From: Verrucomicrobiaceae bacterium
GTDB taxonomy: Bacteria; Verrucomicrobiota; Verrucomicrobiia; Verrucomicrobiales; Akkermansiaceae
DNA length: 64,000 nucleotides
NCBI GenBank assembly: GCA_027486655.1
Contig: JAIXOR010000086.1
Location: 1 to 64,000, forward strand
Direction: 5' to 3'
Shown: piece by piece, positions 17,923 to 26,455 of the stretch
How the letters are laid out: every line of letters starts with the position of its first letter
How positions within the stretch are numbered: position 1 is the first letter of the stretch
Translations under genes and position numbers: made by a program
Notes under the pieces: model-generated
What the model was told of the DNA's origin: nothing
The model's database searches: none
Seen by the model: the letters and a program-made list of their open reading frames with translations, nothing else

Positions 17923-18318
17923 TTAGAGGGAATGCGGGTTAGAGGAAGGGTATCGGACCGAGCGAACCGAGGGTGCGGGCGCGGTGCCGGACACCCAGTG
18001 TTTCAGTTGGTCGGTGAGCCAGACTCTTGCGAGTGGTTTTGCGGCGGTCAAGGTGAGACCCAGCATGGTGGCGGTAAATCCCCGTTTGCGTTTTTCGGCG
18101 GCAGGTTTGCGCCGTAGTAAAAAACTGGCAGCCAAACCGGTGGCCATCGACCCGAAGAGCCATGACGACGGGTGCTGTTTGAGCGAGTTCCGGACCCGGG
18201 CGGGCACATCGAGCCGCTCGCGCAGGCGGCAGGCCTCGGCGTCGAGGAGCGAGCGCGACAGGTCGCCGAGCTCAATGAGCCTCAGGATTTCGGGGTTTTC
18301 TGGAAGTTTTCGATCCAT
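17923..18318 (-). CDS. Small protein of unknown function, possible membrane segment
   Basis: A 131-residue basic protein. A hydrophobic segment (SSWLFGSMATGLAASFLL, about 51-68) suggests one membrane-spanning helix, flanked by Arg/Lys-rich stretches, with a second less hydrophobic stretch after it. I recognise no family. Its start overlaps the end of the holin-like gene upstream by 37 bases, so translation is probably coupled. It ends 7 bases before the PilT-family gene. The trio of genes here resembles envelope-stress membrane clusters (DUF883 plus holin-like plus a small membrane protein), but the role is unknown. Confidence 0.65.
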   Translation of the reverse strand: MDRKLPENPEILRLIELGDLSRSLLDAEACRLRERLDVPARVRNSLKQHPSSWLFGSMATGLAASFLLRRKPAAEKRKRGFTATMLGLTLTAAKPLARVWLTDQLKHWVSGTAPAPSVRSVRYPSSNPHSL

Positions 18319-18722
18319 TCGCGGTCTTTCTGGAATTCGGCGCGGGTGACGGTGAAGGCGGGTGGCGAGGGTTTCCTCGCTTTTCCAAGCAGGATCACGG
18401 CGGCGAGGACGTGGAGAAATCCCGCCAGCAGGGCAAAAGCGGGCCATGCCACACCGACGGCGGACGAGATCCAGGCGATGGAGCCGGCGAGGATCAGCGC
18501 CCAGGCAAAGAAGGCGCAGGCTGCCACGGCTCCAAGGAAGATCCCCTTGCGGGCCACGTGGGACAGGGCCTCACGGGATTCCCACTGGATGAGGGCGGCG
18601 CGCGTCGAGATCAGGGTCGTGACGGCCTCTCGCCAATCGCGGGGAGCGCGGAACTGCGGGTCGGCCGCTTCCTTGGAGGGCGCGGGCTCGCGGCTCGGGG
18701 CCGATTCCGGTTCGGGATTCAT
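18282..18722 (-). CDS. Phage-holin-superfamily-like membrane protein
   Basis: A 146-residue protein: a proline/charged N-terminus (1-30), an amphipathic helix containing TLISTRAALIQWESREAL, then two long hydrophobic helices (about 60-82 and 86-112) and a charged tail. This is the pattern of the holin-X (YqjE-like) family that often neighbours YqjD/ElaB-type DUF883 proteins, as here. It is a chromosomal membrane protein rather than evidence of a prophage. The ATG at 18722 is chosen because upstream codons are low-complexity. Confidence 0.7.
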   Translation of the reverse strand: MNPEPESAPSREPAPSKEAADPQFRAPRDWREAVTTLISTRAALIQWESREALSHVARKGIFLGAVAACAFFAWALILAGSIAWISSAVGVAWPAFALLAGFLHVLAAVILLGKARKPSPPAFTVTRAEFQKDREWIENFQKTPKS

Positions 18723-18794
18723 GGGCGGAAGACGACGATACCCGGCCGCTCGCATGGCCGGCCGGGCTGGCGTCGGGTCTACAGGCTCCGGGTT

Positions 18795-19214
18795 TCAGCG
18801 GCGGACGATCAGGCCGATCAGGAATCCGAGTCCGAGGGCGCTGAGCACGCACTTGGTGGGGTTCTGGCGGATGTAGTCCTCGGCGGTGACGTGGAGTTCC
18901 TTGGCCTTCACGCGGGTGTCCTGCCACTGTTCGGTGGCGGACTCCCGGAGGAGCTGGGCCTTTTCCGCAGCGGCGGCTTTGAGGGCGGCGGCGCGTTCGG
19001 CGGCGCTGTCCCGGAAATGCTGTGCGGACTCGACGGCGCGGTCCTTGAGGCCACCTGCCTTGTCTTCGGCGGCGTGAACGAACTCGCGTGCCTTTTCACC
19101 AGCCGCGGTGCGAAGGTCGTTGGCGGCTTGAGCGATGGAGGGGGTGCTGGAGGGGGCTGCGGTGAAGCCTGCTTCGGGATCCAGGCTGCCGGCGTTGGAA
19201 AATGGATTGGACAT
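18795..19214 (-). CDS. DUF883/YqjD-like tail-anchored helical protein
   Basis: A 139-residue, Ala/Glu/Lys-rich, almost entirely helical protein ending in one hydrophobic helix and two arginines (VLSALGLGFLIGLIVRR). This matches the ElaB/YqjD/DUF883 group: inner-membrane, tail-anchored proteins, some of which bind ribosomes in stationary phase in E. coli. The segment YIRQNPTKCVLSALG corresponds to the conserved family segment just before the membrane helix. It is the first of three small membrane-protein genes upstream of the pilus ATPases. Confidence 0.82.
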   Translation of the reverse strand: MSNPFSNAGSLDPEAGFTAAPSSTPSIAQAANDLRTAAGEKAREFVHAAEDKAGGLKDRAVESAQHFRDSAAERAAALKAAAAEKAQLLRESATEQWQDTRVKAKELHVTAEDYIRQNPTKCVLSALGLGFLIGLIVRR

Positions 19215-19376
19215 GGCGGTTCTTTCGTTTCGGACCAGTCATCATGACTCGTCCTCGTGGGGAAACCCTTGCACTTCCGGGAGGCGGGTGCAAGGAGCGA
19301 CTTGGGAATCACCCGCACGGAGGACATCCGGCGATCCGGGATTGCCGAGCGCCGGAGCGGCCGGCAGATTGCGCGC

Positions 19377-20330
19377 ATGCCCGGGCATTTCCCAGTTCCA
19401 TGGTTCGACAAGGCGTCAAAGCGCCGGCTTTACCTGGTCGGAGTGTCCGGCGGAGCGGACTCGGTGGCCCTGCTGCATCTGCTCATCGAGAAAGGTTTTC
19501 GTCGTCTGGTCGTCTGCCACCTGGACCACCGGCTGAGGGGGCGTCAATCGACGGCGGATGCCGCGTTTGTGCGCAAGCTTGCGGGCGGGCTTGGCCTCAC
19601 GGTCGAGTCCGGTCGTGCGGATGTCGCCGCGGATTTGCGCAGCGGCGGTGCCTCGCTTGAAACCGCGGCCCGGGCGGCCCGCCATCGGTTTTTCGCGGAG
19701 TGTGCGAAGCGCCACCGTTGTCCGCGGGTGCTGCTGGCCCACCACGCGGATGATCAGGCGGAGACCGTGCTGTGGAACCTGCTCCGCGGGTCCCGGGGTG
19801 CCCGCGGGATGAGGGTTTCCCAAACGATCACGGTGGAGGGAAAGCGTTTGGAACTTCTGCGGCCTTTGTTGGGCTGCCGGCACGCCGATCTGGTGGCCTG
19901 GCTGAGGGAGCGGAGCCTGCCCTGGAGGGAGGATCCCACCAATGCCGAGCCGATCGCCATCCGGAACCGCCTGCGGAATGAGGTGTTCCCTCTTTTGGAG
20001 GAAATCAGCGGGCGGGACCCGGTGCCGGCCCTGGTCCGTGCGGCGGGAGACATGCAGGCGATTGATGATCTGGAGCGCGAGCTTGTGGACGCCGCCCGCG
20101 TGATGGACCCACAGGGGCGGCTGCATGTCCCGGCCTTGAGGACCCTGCCTTTGCTGCTGCGGAGGACCGCCGTGCGGGATTTCCTCGCGGACCGGGGCGT
20201 GGGGTCGCTGGATCGGGCGCTTTTGGACCGCTGCGTGGCGCTGGCGGATGACGGTTCTCCCGCTGTGGTCAACCTTGCCGCAGGACGAAGGCTGCGGCGG
20301 ACGGCAGGGCGTTTATGGATCGACGGGTAA
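19377..20330 (+). CDS. tilS: tRNA(Ile)-lysidine synthetase TilS
   Basis: A 317-residue ATP-pyrophosphatase that converts C34 of the AUA-reading tRNA-Ile to lysidine. The PP-loop is VSGGADSV (23-30), followed by CHLDHRLRG, ARHRFF, LLAHHADDQAETVLWNLLRGS and WREDPTN, all standard TilS blocks. It is on the short side, with only a brief C-terminal region after the catalytic domain, as in many non-enterobacterial TilS. The ATG at 19377 is preferred over upstream starts that would add 40 non-conserved residues. It is convergent with the DUF2459 lipoprotein gene, and the two 3' ends overlap by 18 bases. Confidence 0.93.
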   Translation: MPGHFPVPWFDKASKRRLYLVGVSGGADSVALLHLLIEKGFRRLVVCHLDHRLRGRQSTADAAFVRKLAGGLGLTVESGRADVAADLRSGGASLETAARAARHRFFAECAKRHRCPRVLLAHHADDQAETVLWNLLRGSRGARGMRVSQTITVEGKRLELLRPLLGCRHADLVAWLRERSLPWREDPTNAEPIAIRNRLRNEVFPLLEEISGRDPVPALVRAAGDMQAIDDLERELVDAARVMDPQGRLHVPALRTLPLLLRRTAVRDFLADRGVGSLDRALLDRCVALADDGSPAVVNLAAGRRLRRTAGRLWIDG

Positions 20331-21071
20331 GGTGGGTTTCCCGCCACCGGGCCAGACCTGCTCGAATCCATTGCGCGGATCCTCCGCGTGGCGGGCGAGA
20401 CCGTCCGCGGTCAGGGCGAGCCAGGGATTGATCTCTCCTCCGAGCGCCTCGATGGTTTGCACGGTCCATACATTGCAGACGCGGGGGATGAAATAGGGAT
20501 GGCTGCCTTCCAGTTGGACGCCCTTGCCCCAACTCGACGGGCAGACAACCTTGGGGTGGCCGGATGCTTCCTTCACGCTGCATCCGTTGAGGAAAGCGGC
20601 GAGTTGAGGGCCCCGATCGCGCTCGACGAGCTTGCGCCAGATCCTTTGGTCTGGAAGCACCTCGGTCACGTTCCAATCGGAAGGGATCAGCTCCATCACC
20701 GAGGGGGTCGGCGTGAAGAGCACACGGAACATCTTCCACTTCGTGTCGATGCCCTGCTCGGAGTAGGCGTCCCGGTTTCCCCAGCTCATCGTGACGTAGC
20801 GCGCCTTGCCGAAGCCCTCGGGCGGGATGAAGCCGGAGTCCAGCAACCAGTCGTAGGGAAACACCATGCCGGTGTGATACTTGTCCGCGATGAGCCAGAC
20901 CAGCACGTGAGGATCCGCCGGCGCGGTGGCGCTGCGGGTCGCGGCTGGTTTGGAAACGGGGACGGCCCGCGAGGAGCTGTCCACGGGGATCCGGATGCCG
21001 CACGAGGAAAGGGCAAGCACCGCCAGGGTGCCCGCCGCGAGAATCAGGGTCCTCGTTCCCTGGATCGCCAT
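20313..21071 (-). CDS. DUF2459 lipoprotein
   Basis: A 252-residue protein with a lipoprotein signal (hydrophobic leader, LALSSC with Cys24). The body matches DUF2459 (TIGR02117-like): WLIADKYHTGMVFPYDWLL, YVTMSWGNRDAY and PRVCNVWTVQTIEALG. The family has conserved His, Trp and Asn residues suggestive of a catalytic or binding pocket, but no demonstrated activity that I know of. The start overlaps the stop of ppnP by one base (TGATG), so the two are probably co-translated. Confidence 0.82.
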   Translation of the reverse strand: MAIQGTRTLILAAGTLAVLALSSCGIRIPVDSSSRAVPVSKPAATRSATAPADPHVLVWLIADKYHTGMVFPYDWLLDSGFIPPEGFGKARYVTMSWGNRDAYSEQGIDTKWKMFRVLFTPTPSVMELIPSDWNVTEVLPDQRIWRKLVERDRGPQLAAFLNGCSVKEASGHPKVVCPSSWGKGVQLEGSHPYFIPRVCNVWTVQTIEALGGEINPWLALTADGLARHAEDPRNGFEQVWPGGGKPTLPVDP

Positions 21072-21391
21072 CAGGCCGGCAGGAACGAGCAGATGTATTC
21101 GCAAATCCCGTCGGCCACCTGGATCGAGAAGCCGCTGTTGCCGGGGACATCGAAATGCGAACCCGCCTCGATGTTCAGGGTTTCCGTGGTGCCATCGAGC
21201 ACGACCGAGCAGGAGCCAGCGATGATTTCCATGCGCTCCGGCGCGGCGGTGCCGAAATGATAGTCGCCCGGATAGATCAGGCCGAGGGTTTTCTTGGAGC
21301 CATCCGCGAAGTGGACGGAGTGGGAGACGACCTTGCCATCGAAGTAGACGTTGGCTTTGGCATCGACGGTGACGTTGGAGAATGAGGACAT
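21071..21391 (-). CDS. ppnP: Pyrimidine/purine nucleoside phosphorylase PpnP
   Basis: A 106-residue single-domain cupin of the YaiE/DUF1255 family. PpnP phosphorolyses several nucleosides to base plus ribose 1-phosphate. Family landmarks are VYFDGKVVSHSV, GDYHFGTAAPERMEI and SHFDVPGNSGFSIQV, followed by the aromatic end CEYICSFLPA. Length is as expected. It sits upstream of the DUF2459 gene with TGATG coupling. Confidence 0.93.
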   Translation of the reverse strand: MSSFSNVTVDAKANVYFDGKVVSHSVHFADGSKKTLGLIYPGDYHFGTAAPERMEIIAGSCSVVLDGTTETLNIEAGSHFDVPGNSGFSIQVADGICEYICSFLPA

Positions 21392-21415
21392 GGTATTGTT
21401 AGAGATGGAGTGGGG

Positions 21416-21910
21416 TTATTCGGTGGGCATGCCGGCGTCTTTCCAGGCGTCCCAGCCGCCGGAAAAGATGCTGGCGGGGTAGCCGAAGCCGGAGATGTGA
21501 GTGGCCACGGCGCGAGCGTCCGGGCAGGTGATGCTGGTGCAGTAAACGACGATGGTCTTACCGGCGGCGAGGGCGGCCTTGATTTCGGGTTCGCGCTGGT
21601 GGATGGCCTCGTCGCAGTTGGCCTTGGGCAGGCTGATCGCGCCGGGAATGTGGCCGATGCCGTGGAAGAAGGCGGGGCGCGCGTCGTAAACGAGCGCCTT
21701 GCCTTCCTGCTGCAGGGCGAAGAATTGGTCGAGCGAGATCGAGGTGAGCTCGCCACGGCCGTTCATGCGCGGCGGCTTTTTGTAGGCTGGCTTGGTTGGC
21801 GCAGCGGGCTTGGCCGCTGTGACCGGGGCCTCCGGCGCGGCGGTATCGGCGCAGGAGGCCAGCAGCAAGGCTGTGGAAGCCGTCAGGGAGATGGAGCGGA
21901 GTCCGCGCAT
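21416..21910 (-). CDS. Rhodanese-like lipoprotein
   Basis: A 164-residue protein with a lipoprotein signal (LLLASC, Cys20), a Pro/Ala-rich linker and a single rhodanese domain (about 55-162): LVYDARPAFFHGIGHIPGAISLP, then VVYC with the probable catalytic Cys124 (CTSITC loop) and SIFSGGWDAWKDAG. It should sit in the envelope and handle sulfane sulfur or a related thiol reaction; the substrate is unknown. The start overlaps the stop of the FKBP gene by one base (TGATG). Confidence 0.88.
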   Translation of the reverse strand: MRGLRSISLTASTALLLASCADTAAPEAPVTAAKPAAPTKPAYKKPPRMNGRGELTSISLDQFFALQQEGKALVYDARPAFFHGIGHIPGAISLPKANCDEAIHQREPEIKAALAAGKTIVVYCTSITCPDARAVATHISGFGYPASIFSGGWDAWKDAGMPTE

Positions 21911-22767
21911 CACTTGACGATCTGGATCAGCTCGACGTCGAAGACCAGCGTGCCGGCCGGGGCGCCAGGAGGCGGATTCTCGCCATAAGCGAGCTTGCCG
22001 GGGATCCAGAGGCGGCGTTTTTCGCCCTCGACCATCAGCTGGACGCCTTCGGTCCATCCGGGAATCACCTGGTTGAGCGGGAACACGATGGCTTCATCGC
22101 GCATGACTGAGCTGTCGAAGAGTTTGCCATCGGTGGTCCAGCCGGAGTAGTGGACCTTAACTTGATCGGTTGCCTTGGGGTGGGTGGTGCCGCTTCCCTT
22201 GACGAGCACGCGGGAGGCGATCCCGGATGCGGTTTTCTCGGCGGTTTCAGGAGCCTTGGCCACATCTTCCGGCACGGGTGGCGGGGTGGGGGCGGCTTTG
22301 ATGGAAAGCAGCTCGACGTCGAAGACCAGCATGCCACCCGGGCGTCCGCCGCCGGGGTTTTCTCCGTAGGCGAGGGCGGCGGGGATCCAGAACCGGCGTT
22401 TCTCGCCTTCGGTCATGAGCTGGAGGCCTTCGGTCCAGCCCTTGATCACTCCGTTGAGCGGGAAGGAGGCCGGACGTCCGCGCTTCACGGAGGAGTCGAA
22501 GAGTTTGCCATCGGTCGTCCAGCCCGAGTAGTGGACGGTCACGGTATCGGCTGCGCCGGGTTTCTTGTCGCCCTTTCCGGGCTGGAGCACCTTCGAGGCG
22601 AGGCCGGAGGCGGTTTTCGAGGCATCGGCGGGAGGAGCTTGGACGTCGGTCGGTGTTTCGGGCATGGCGGCGGGAGCAGGTTCGTTCTGGGCGTGGAGAC
22701 TGAGGGCGAGCACCAACCCGGCGGCATGCGGGGCAAGAGAGCGCAGGGATTTCGGCAAAAGCATCAT
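21910..22767 (-). CDS. Exported tandem FKBP-type peptidyl-prolyl isomerase
   Basis: A 285-residue protein with an N-terminal signal peptide (ending near LHA) and two consecutive FKBP domains (about 55-155 and 180-284). Each has VHYSGWTTDGKLFDSS, a P-L-N-x-V-I-x-G-W-T-E-G block and FDVEL. The near-identical repeats imply internal duplication. FKBP domains catalyse cis-trans isomerisation at prolines and act as chaperones; export suggests periplasmic folding. Most bacterial exported FKBPs have one such domain, so the tandem arrangement is mildly unusual. It is coupled to the rhodanese lipoprotein gene by a TGATG overlap. Confidence 0.93.
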   Translation of the reverse strand: MMLLPKSLRSLAPHAAGLVLALSLHAQNEPAPAAMPETPTDVQAPPADASKTASGLASKVLQPGKGDKKPGAADTVTVHYSGWTTDGKLFDSSVKRGRPASFPLNGVIKGWTEGLQLMTEGEKRRFWIPAALAYGENPGGGRPGGMLVFDVELLSIKAAPTPPPVPEDVAKAPETAEKTASGIASRVLVKGSGTTHPKATDQVKVHYSGWTTDGKLFDSSVMRDEAIVFPLNQVIPGWTEGVQLMVEGEKRRLWIPGKLAYGENPPPGAPAGTLVFDVELIQIVK

Positions 22768-22818
22768 GGGCGGGAGGCTCGACCGAAGGGCGGCGGTCTG
22801 TCAATCCCGGGAATCGCC

Positions 22819-23220
22819 TCAACGGCCGTATCGCCTCCGCTCGCGAACCTCGAGCACGGTCGGTTCGTTGCAGTAGGGGCAGCGGAACGAGTTGGTGAGG
22901 ATCACCGCGAGGGCCACCCGCAGGCGGTGGCTGCCGAGGAAGGTTTTCGCGCTGCGGTGCTTCACGCAATTCTTTGTGGCGAGCACCGGAGTCATGCAAA
23001 GCGGGCACTGGGTGCGCTGACCCACGAGCCAGTGGAGGATCACGACAAGGACGGTGAGCAGTATCAGATAGAGGCTGATGACCGTGAGTCCGTCGTCATG
23101 AATGGCGATGGAATAAACAAGGGCGGCGGCGGCAAGCGGAGTGAGAACGCATTTCGAGCAAGTGAGCAGCGCGGCGAGGCGCAGCCTGTAGATGGCGGTT
23201 TTGGATGGAAGACGGTGCAT
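22819..23220 (-). CDS. Small membrane protein with zinc-ribbon-like Cys pairs
   Basis: A 133-residue protein with two hydrophobic helices (about 25-40 and 45-66) and three Cys pairs: C21-S-K-C24, C72-P-L-C75 and C114-P-Y-C117, plus C85. The two CPxC pairs suggest a zinc-ribbon-like fold on one side of the membrane. I recognise no named family. The ATG at 23220 gives the first hydrophobic helix an ordinary position; the longer upstream frame adds a stretch with no supporting feature. It lies 51 bases upstream of the FKBP gene on the same strand. Confidence 0.65.
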   Translation of the reverse strand: MHRLPSKTAIYRLRLAALLTCSKCVLTPLAAAALVYSIAIHDDGLTVISLYLILLTVLVVILHWLVGQRTQCPLCMTPVLATKNCVKHRSAKTFLGSHRLRVALAVILTNSFRCPYCNEPTVLEVRERRRYGR

Positions 23221-23377
23221 GTCTCGACGAACCAGCGGAGTGAAGCCGGGGAGGGCTGGCGGATGGAGGATATGGGTTGCTGGAGTGATGCTTCCCCAAC
23301 AAGTCCGAATTAGCAAGCAAGGTGCCAACAAAACGAACAACTTCCCACATCGGGAGTTTCGCGATAGATATCATTGC

Positions 23378-23647
23378 CTAGAACAGGGACCCTTGGTCCT
23401 CGCCGGCACCTGTGGCACGGCTGGGACCTGCAAGCAGGGCGTCGATCCTTGTCAACAAGTCGATCGACGGGACTTCATTGCCCTCCAGCAGCGTGCGCAG
23501 CCTTGTGGACCATTCGTCCGCTGTGCCGCCCTCTTCCTTGGAGAGGATGAACGCGATTTGCGAAAGCCGGCCGCTCACCGCGAACTGGCGGCTGGTGCGC
23601 CGCAGCCATGCTTCGAAGTACGGGCGGTCTGGCTTGAGCGAAATCAC
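23378..23647 (-). CDS. Small conserved-looking protein of unknown function
   Basis: An 89-residue soluble protein with a helical core (EAWLRRTSRQFAVSGRLSQI) and a regular helical repeat after it. It has no signal peptide, membrane segment or known motif. Composition and codon use match neighbouring genes, and it fills the space downstream of uvrB on the same strand, ending in a polar tail. I do not recognise it, and the reading frame is supported mainly by position and composition. Confidence 0.5.
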   Translation of the reverse strand: MISLKPDRPYFEAWLRRTSRQFAVSGRLSQIAFILSKEEGGTADEWSTRLRTLLEGNEVPSIDLLTRIDALLAGPSRATGAGEDQGSLF

Positions 23648-23706
23648 GGTCGGAGCGTCGTTGCGATCCGGCCGCGGGTCAAGGCAGTGTTCCGCGCCTG
23701 AGGAAA

Positions 23707-25890
23707 TCAGGGTTTTTTCGACCTGTTCTGTCTTCCACGCCTGGGGCTGGGGTAGGTGACGGGCTGGCGCGCCGGTGCGGCGCCCTTGTCCTTGAGCGCG
23801 GCGATCTGGTCGCGCAGATGGGCGGCGCGTTCGAACTCCAGCCGTGACGAGGCCTCGCGCATCTCCTCCTCCAGTTCGGCGATGACGCGGAGTTTGTCGT
23901 AGGTTTCCACATTGTCGGAGACCAGCGAGGTGTTGAGGGACTCGGCTTGTTCGCGATCCTTCTCCAGGGTTTGCAGGCTTTGCTGGAGTGCGCGTTTGAC
24001 GCCCTGCGGCGTGATTCCGTGTGCTTCGTTGTGGGCCTTCTGGCGCGTGCGGCGGTAGTCGGAAATCTCAAGCAGCGAGCGGATGGAATCCGTCTCCACA
24101 TCGCAAAACAAAACGCACTCGCCGGAGATATGCCGGGCGGCGCGGCCTGCGGTCTGGATCAGCGAGGTTTCATTGCGGAGAAAGCCCTCCTTGTCCGCAT
24201 CGAGGATGCAAACGAGCGAGACTTCCGGCAGGTCGAGACCTTCGCGTAGCAGGTTGATGCCCACCAGGATGTCCACGGTGGCGGCGCGCAACTGGCGCAG
24301 GATCTCGACGCGTTCGACCGCATCGATGTCCGCGTGGATGTAGCGCACCTTGAGCCCCACGCCCTTGAGATACTCGCTGAGGTCCTCCGCGGTGCGTTTG
24401 GTGAGGGTGGTGACGAGCACCCGTTCCTTGCGTTCGACGCGTTGGCGGCAGAGTTCGATGGTTTCGTCGATCTGGCTCTTGAGCGGGCGCAGGGTGATCA
24501 CCGGATCGAGCAGTCCGGTGGGGCGGATGATCTGTTCGACGACCAGCGGGGTGCCGCGTTTCGAGGGATCGAAGGCCTCCACCGGTTCGGCGTTGCCACT
24601 GGCCTTCACCTTGACCTTGCGAAGGTCCGTGACGCCTTCGCCCTCACGGGATTTCACGGGGATGTAGTCCTTGTTTTCCGGCCTGGAATTGATGAGTTCG
24701 AAGGTGCCCGGGGTGGCGGAGACATAGAGCCGCTGGCCGGTCATCTCCATGAATTCGTCGAAGCGCAGCGGACGGTTGTCGAGCGCGCTGGGAAGGCGGA
24801 AGCCATGCTCCACAAGCACGGTCTTGCGGCTTTTGTCGCCTTCATACATGCCACCGACCTGGGGGATGGTGGCGTGGCTTTCATCGATCATCAGGAGGAA
24901 GTCCTTCGGAAAGAAGTCGAGCAGCGTGTGAGGCCGCGCCCCGGGCTCGCGGCCGGTGAGGTGGCGCGAGTAGTTCTCGATGCCCTGGCAGAAGCCCATC
25001 TCCGCCATCATTTCCAGATCGTATTCGGTGCGCATGCGGAGGCGCTGGGCTTCGATCAGCTTTCCCTCCTTCTCGAAGCGGGCGACGCGCTCGTCGAGTT
25101 CCGCGCGGATGGCGATGGCCGCGCGTTTCATCTTGTCGCCCGGGGTGACGAATTGCTTCGCGGGGAAAAACGTGTGGTTTTCCAGCCGCTCGATGACGGC
25201 TCCCGTGAGCGTGTGGATGCTGCTGATGCGCTCCACCTCGTCATCGAAGAACTCGATGCGGATGGCCGTCTCGTCGAGGTAGGCCGGATGGACCTCCACG
25301 ACATCTCCGCGGACGCGGAACTTGCCGCGGCCGAAGGCGATGTCGTTGCGCTCGAAGAGCATGCCGACAAGTTGATTGAGAAAATCGCCGCGGGTGAGCT
25401 TCTGGCCGGTCCACACCGGCACCATCATGTTCTGATAGTCCTCGGGCGAGCCGAGGCCGTAGATGCAGGAGACGGAGGCCACGACGATGGTGTCCCGGCG
25501 GGTGAGCAGGGATCCCATGGTGCCGAGGCGCAGGCGCTCGATCTCGTCATTGATGGACGAGTCCTTCTCGATGTAGGTGTCGCTCCTCGGGATGTAGGCC
25601 TCCGGTTGGTAGTAATCGAAGTAGGAGACGAAGTATTCGACTGCGTTGTGGGGGAAGAAGTTCTTGAACTCGGAGTAGAGCTGGGCGGCGAGTGTTTTGT
25701 TGTGGCTCATGATCAGCGTGGGCCGGCGGTGCCTTGCGATCAGGTTGGCCATGGTGAAGGTCTTGCCGGAGCCGGTGACGCCGAGCAGCGTTTGGTGGCG
25801 GTTTCCCGCGCCGAGCGATTTCGAGAGTTTCTCGATCGCCTGGGCCTGGTCGCCCTGCGGGCGGTAGTCGCTCACCAATTGGAATTCCAT
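23707..25890 (-). CDS. uvrB: Excinuclease ABC subunit B
   Basis: A 727-residue UvrB, the damage-verifying helicase-like subunit of nucleotide excision repair. It has Walker A GVTGSGKT (37-44), the DNA-clamping beta-hairpin region YFDYYQPEAYIP, DESH box (MIDESHAT), GRAARH in motif VI and the C-terminal UVR motif (LEEEMREASSRLEFERAAHL) that contacts UvrC. ATG 25890 (MEFQLVSDY) is chosen because family members begin just ahead of the GDQ motif; upstream codons are Pro/Ser/Arg-rich. uvrA and uvrC are not in the window. Confidence 0.97.
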   Translation of the reverse strand: MEFQLVSDYRPQGDQAQAIEKLSKSLGAGNRHQTLLGVTGSGKTFTMANLIARHRRPTLIMSHNKTLAAQLYSEFKNFFPHNAVEYFVSYFDYYQPEAYIPRSDTYIEKDSSINDEIERLRLGTMGSLLTRRDTIVVASVSCIYGLGSPEDYQNMMVPVWTGQKLTRGDFLNQLVGMLFERNDIAFGRGKFRVRGDVVEVHPAYLDETAIRIEFFDDEVERISSIHTLTGAVIERLENHTFFPAKQFVTPGDKMKRAAIAIRAELDERVARFEKEGKLIEAQRLRMRTEYDLEMMAEMGFCQGIENYSRHLTGREPGARPHTLLDFFPKDFLLMIDESHATIPQVGGMYEGDKSRKTVLVEHGFRLPSALDNRPLRFDEFMEMTGQRLYVSATPGTFELINSRPENKDYIPVKSREGEGVTDLRKVKVKASGNAEPVEAFDPSKRGTPLVVEQIIRPTGLLDPVITLRPLKSQIDETIELCRQRVERKERVLVTTLTKRTAEDLSEYLKGVGLKVRYIHADIDAVERVEILRQLRAATVDILVGINLLREGLDLPEVSLVCILDADKEGFLRNETSLIQTAGRAARHISGECVLFCDVETDSIRSLLEISDYRRTRQKAHNEAHGITPQGVKRALQQSLQTLEKDREQAESLNTSLVSDNVETYDKLRVIAELEEEMREASSRLEFERAAHLRDQIAALKDKGAAPARQPVTYPSPRRGRQNRSKKP

Positions 25891-25991
25891 GTGCGCCGAG
25901 TCATAGACCGGGGGCGGGGTGTCCGCAAGCGGGAGCCGGGTGTGCGGGTCCGGGCTTGTCGTGCGGGGGGCGGATCGATTGGAATCCGGCC

Positions 25992-26405
25992 ATGGCATTC
26001 ACCCTGCATCCCCGCCTTGCCGCGGGTGGTTTCGATTTCGGGCGGATTGGCGCGTGCCGCCTTCTGCTCAAGGACAACGCGTTGTTTCCTTGGTTTCTGC
26101 TCGTCCCGGAAGTGGAGGAGGGGATCGAGGACCTGCACCAACTGGAGCCCGGAGTCTATCTGGAAGTGATGGAGGCGGTGAGGCGGGTGTCCGCGTTCGT
26201 CTCCGGGCACTTCGCACCGGAGAAGCTCAACGTGGGTTGCATCGGCAACATGGTGCGGCAGATGCACATTCACATCGTAGGCCGGTCACCTGGGGACGCG
26301 GCCTGGCCTGGGACAGTATGGGCGCATGAGGGCAAGCAGCCCTGGCTGCCGGAAAGGGTCGAGGACATCCGCCGCGCTGCGGTGGCGGAGCTCGGACTGG
26401 AATGA
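25992..26405 (+). CDS. HIT-domain protein
   Basis: A 137-residue histidine-triad-superfamily protein, expected to hydrolyse or transfer nucleotide phosphoesters. The C-terminal motif reads QMHIHIVGRSPGDAAW (90-105). The first His of the usual H-x-H-x-H is replaced by Gln, leaving H92 and H94, which is typical of a bacterial HIT subgroup with a QxHxH motif. LKDNALFPWFLLVPE is the usual substrate-pocket strand. It is divergent from uvrB (about 100 bases apart) and convergent with the giant repeat-protein gene. Confidence 0.88.
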   Translation: MAFTLHPRLAAGGFDFGRIGACRLLLKDNALFPWFLLVPEVEEGIEDLHQLEPGVYLEVMEAVRRVSAFVSGHFAPEKLNVGCIGNMVRQMHIHIVGRSPGDAAWPGTVWAHEGKQPWLPERVEDIRRAAVAELGLE

Positions 26406-26417
26406 TTGGGGGAGAAG

Positions 26418-26443
26418 GCCCGCCCCGGAGGTCCGGAGCGGGC
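26418..26443. terminator. GC-rich hairpin between convergent genes
   Basis: An inverted repeat: GCCCGC at 26418-26423 pairs with GCGGGC at 26438-26443, continuing for five more pairs after one mismatch. It lies between the HIT gene stop (26405) and the stop of the repeat-protein gene (26456), as expected of a bidirectional terminator. There is no clear T-tract on either side, so it may act through structure alone. Confidence 0.45.
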
Positions 26444-26455
26444 TTGGCGGTTGAA

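Noticed and set aside
18282..18722. Prophage holin
   Set aside because: No phage genes lie nearby; neighbours (DUF883, pilus ATPases) indicate a chromosomal membrane protein of the holin superfamily.
24334..26169. 611-codon open frame opposite uvrB
   Set aside because: Pure antisense of a highly conserved gene with no recognisable domain; composition is the mirror of uvrB codons.
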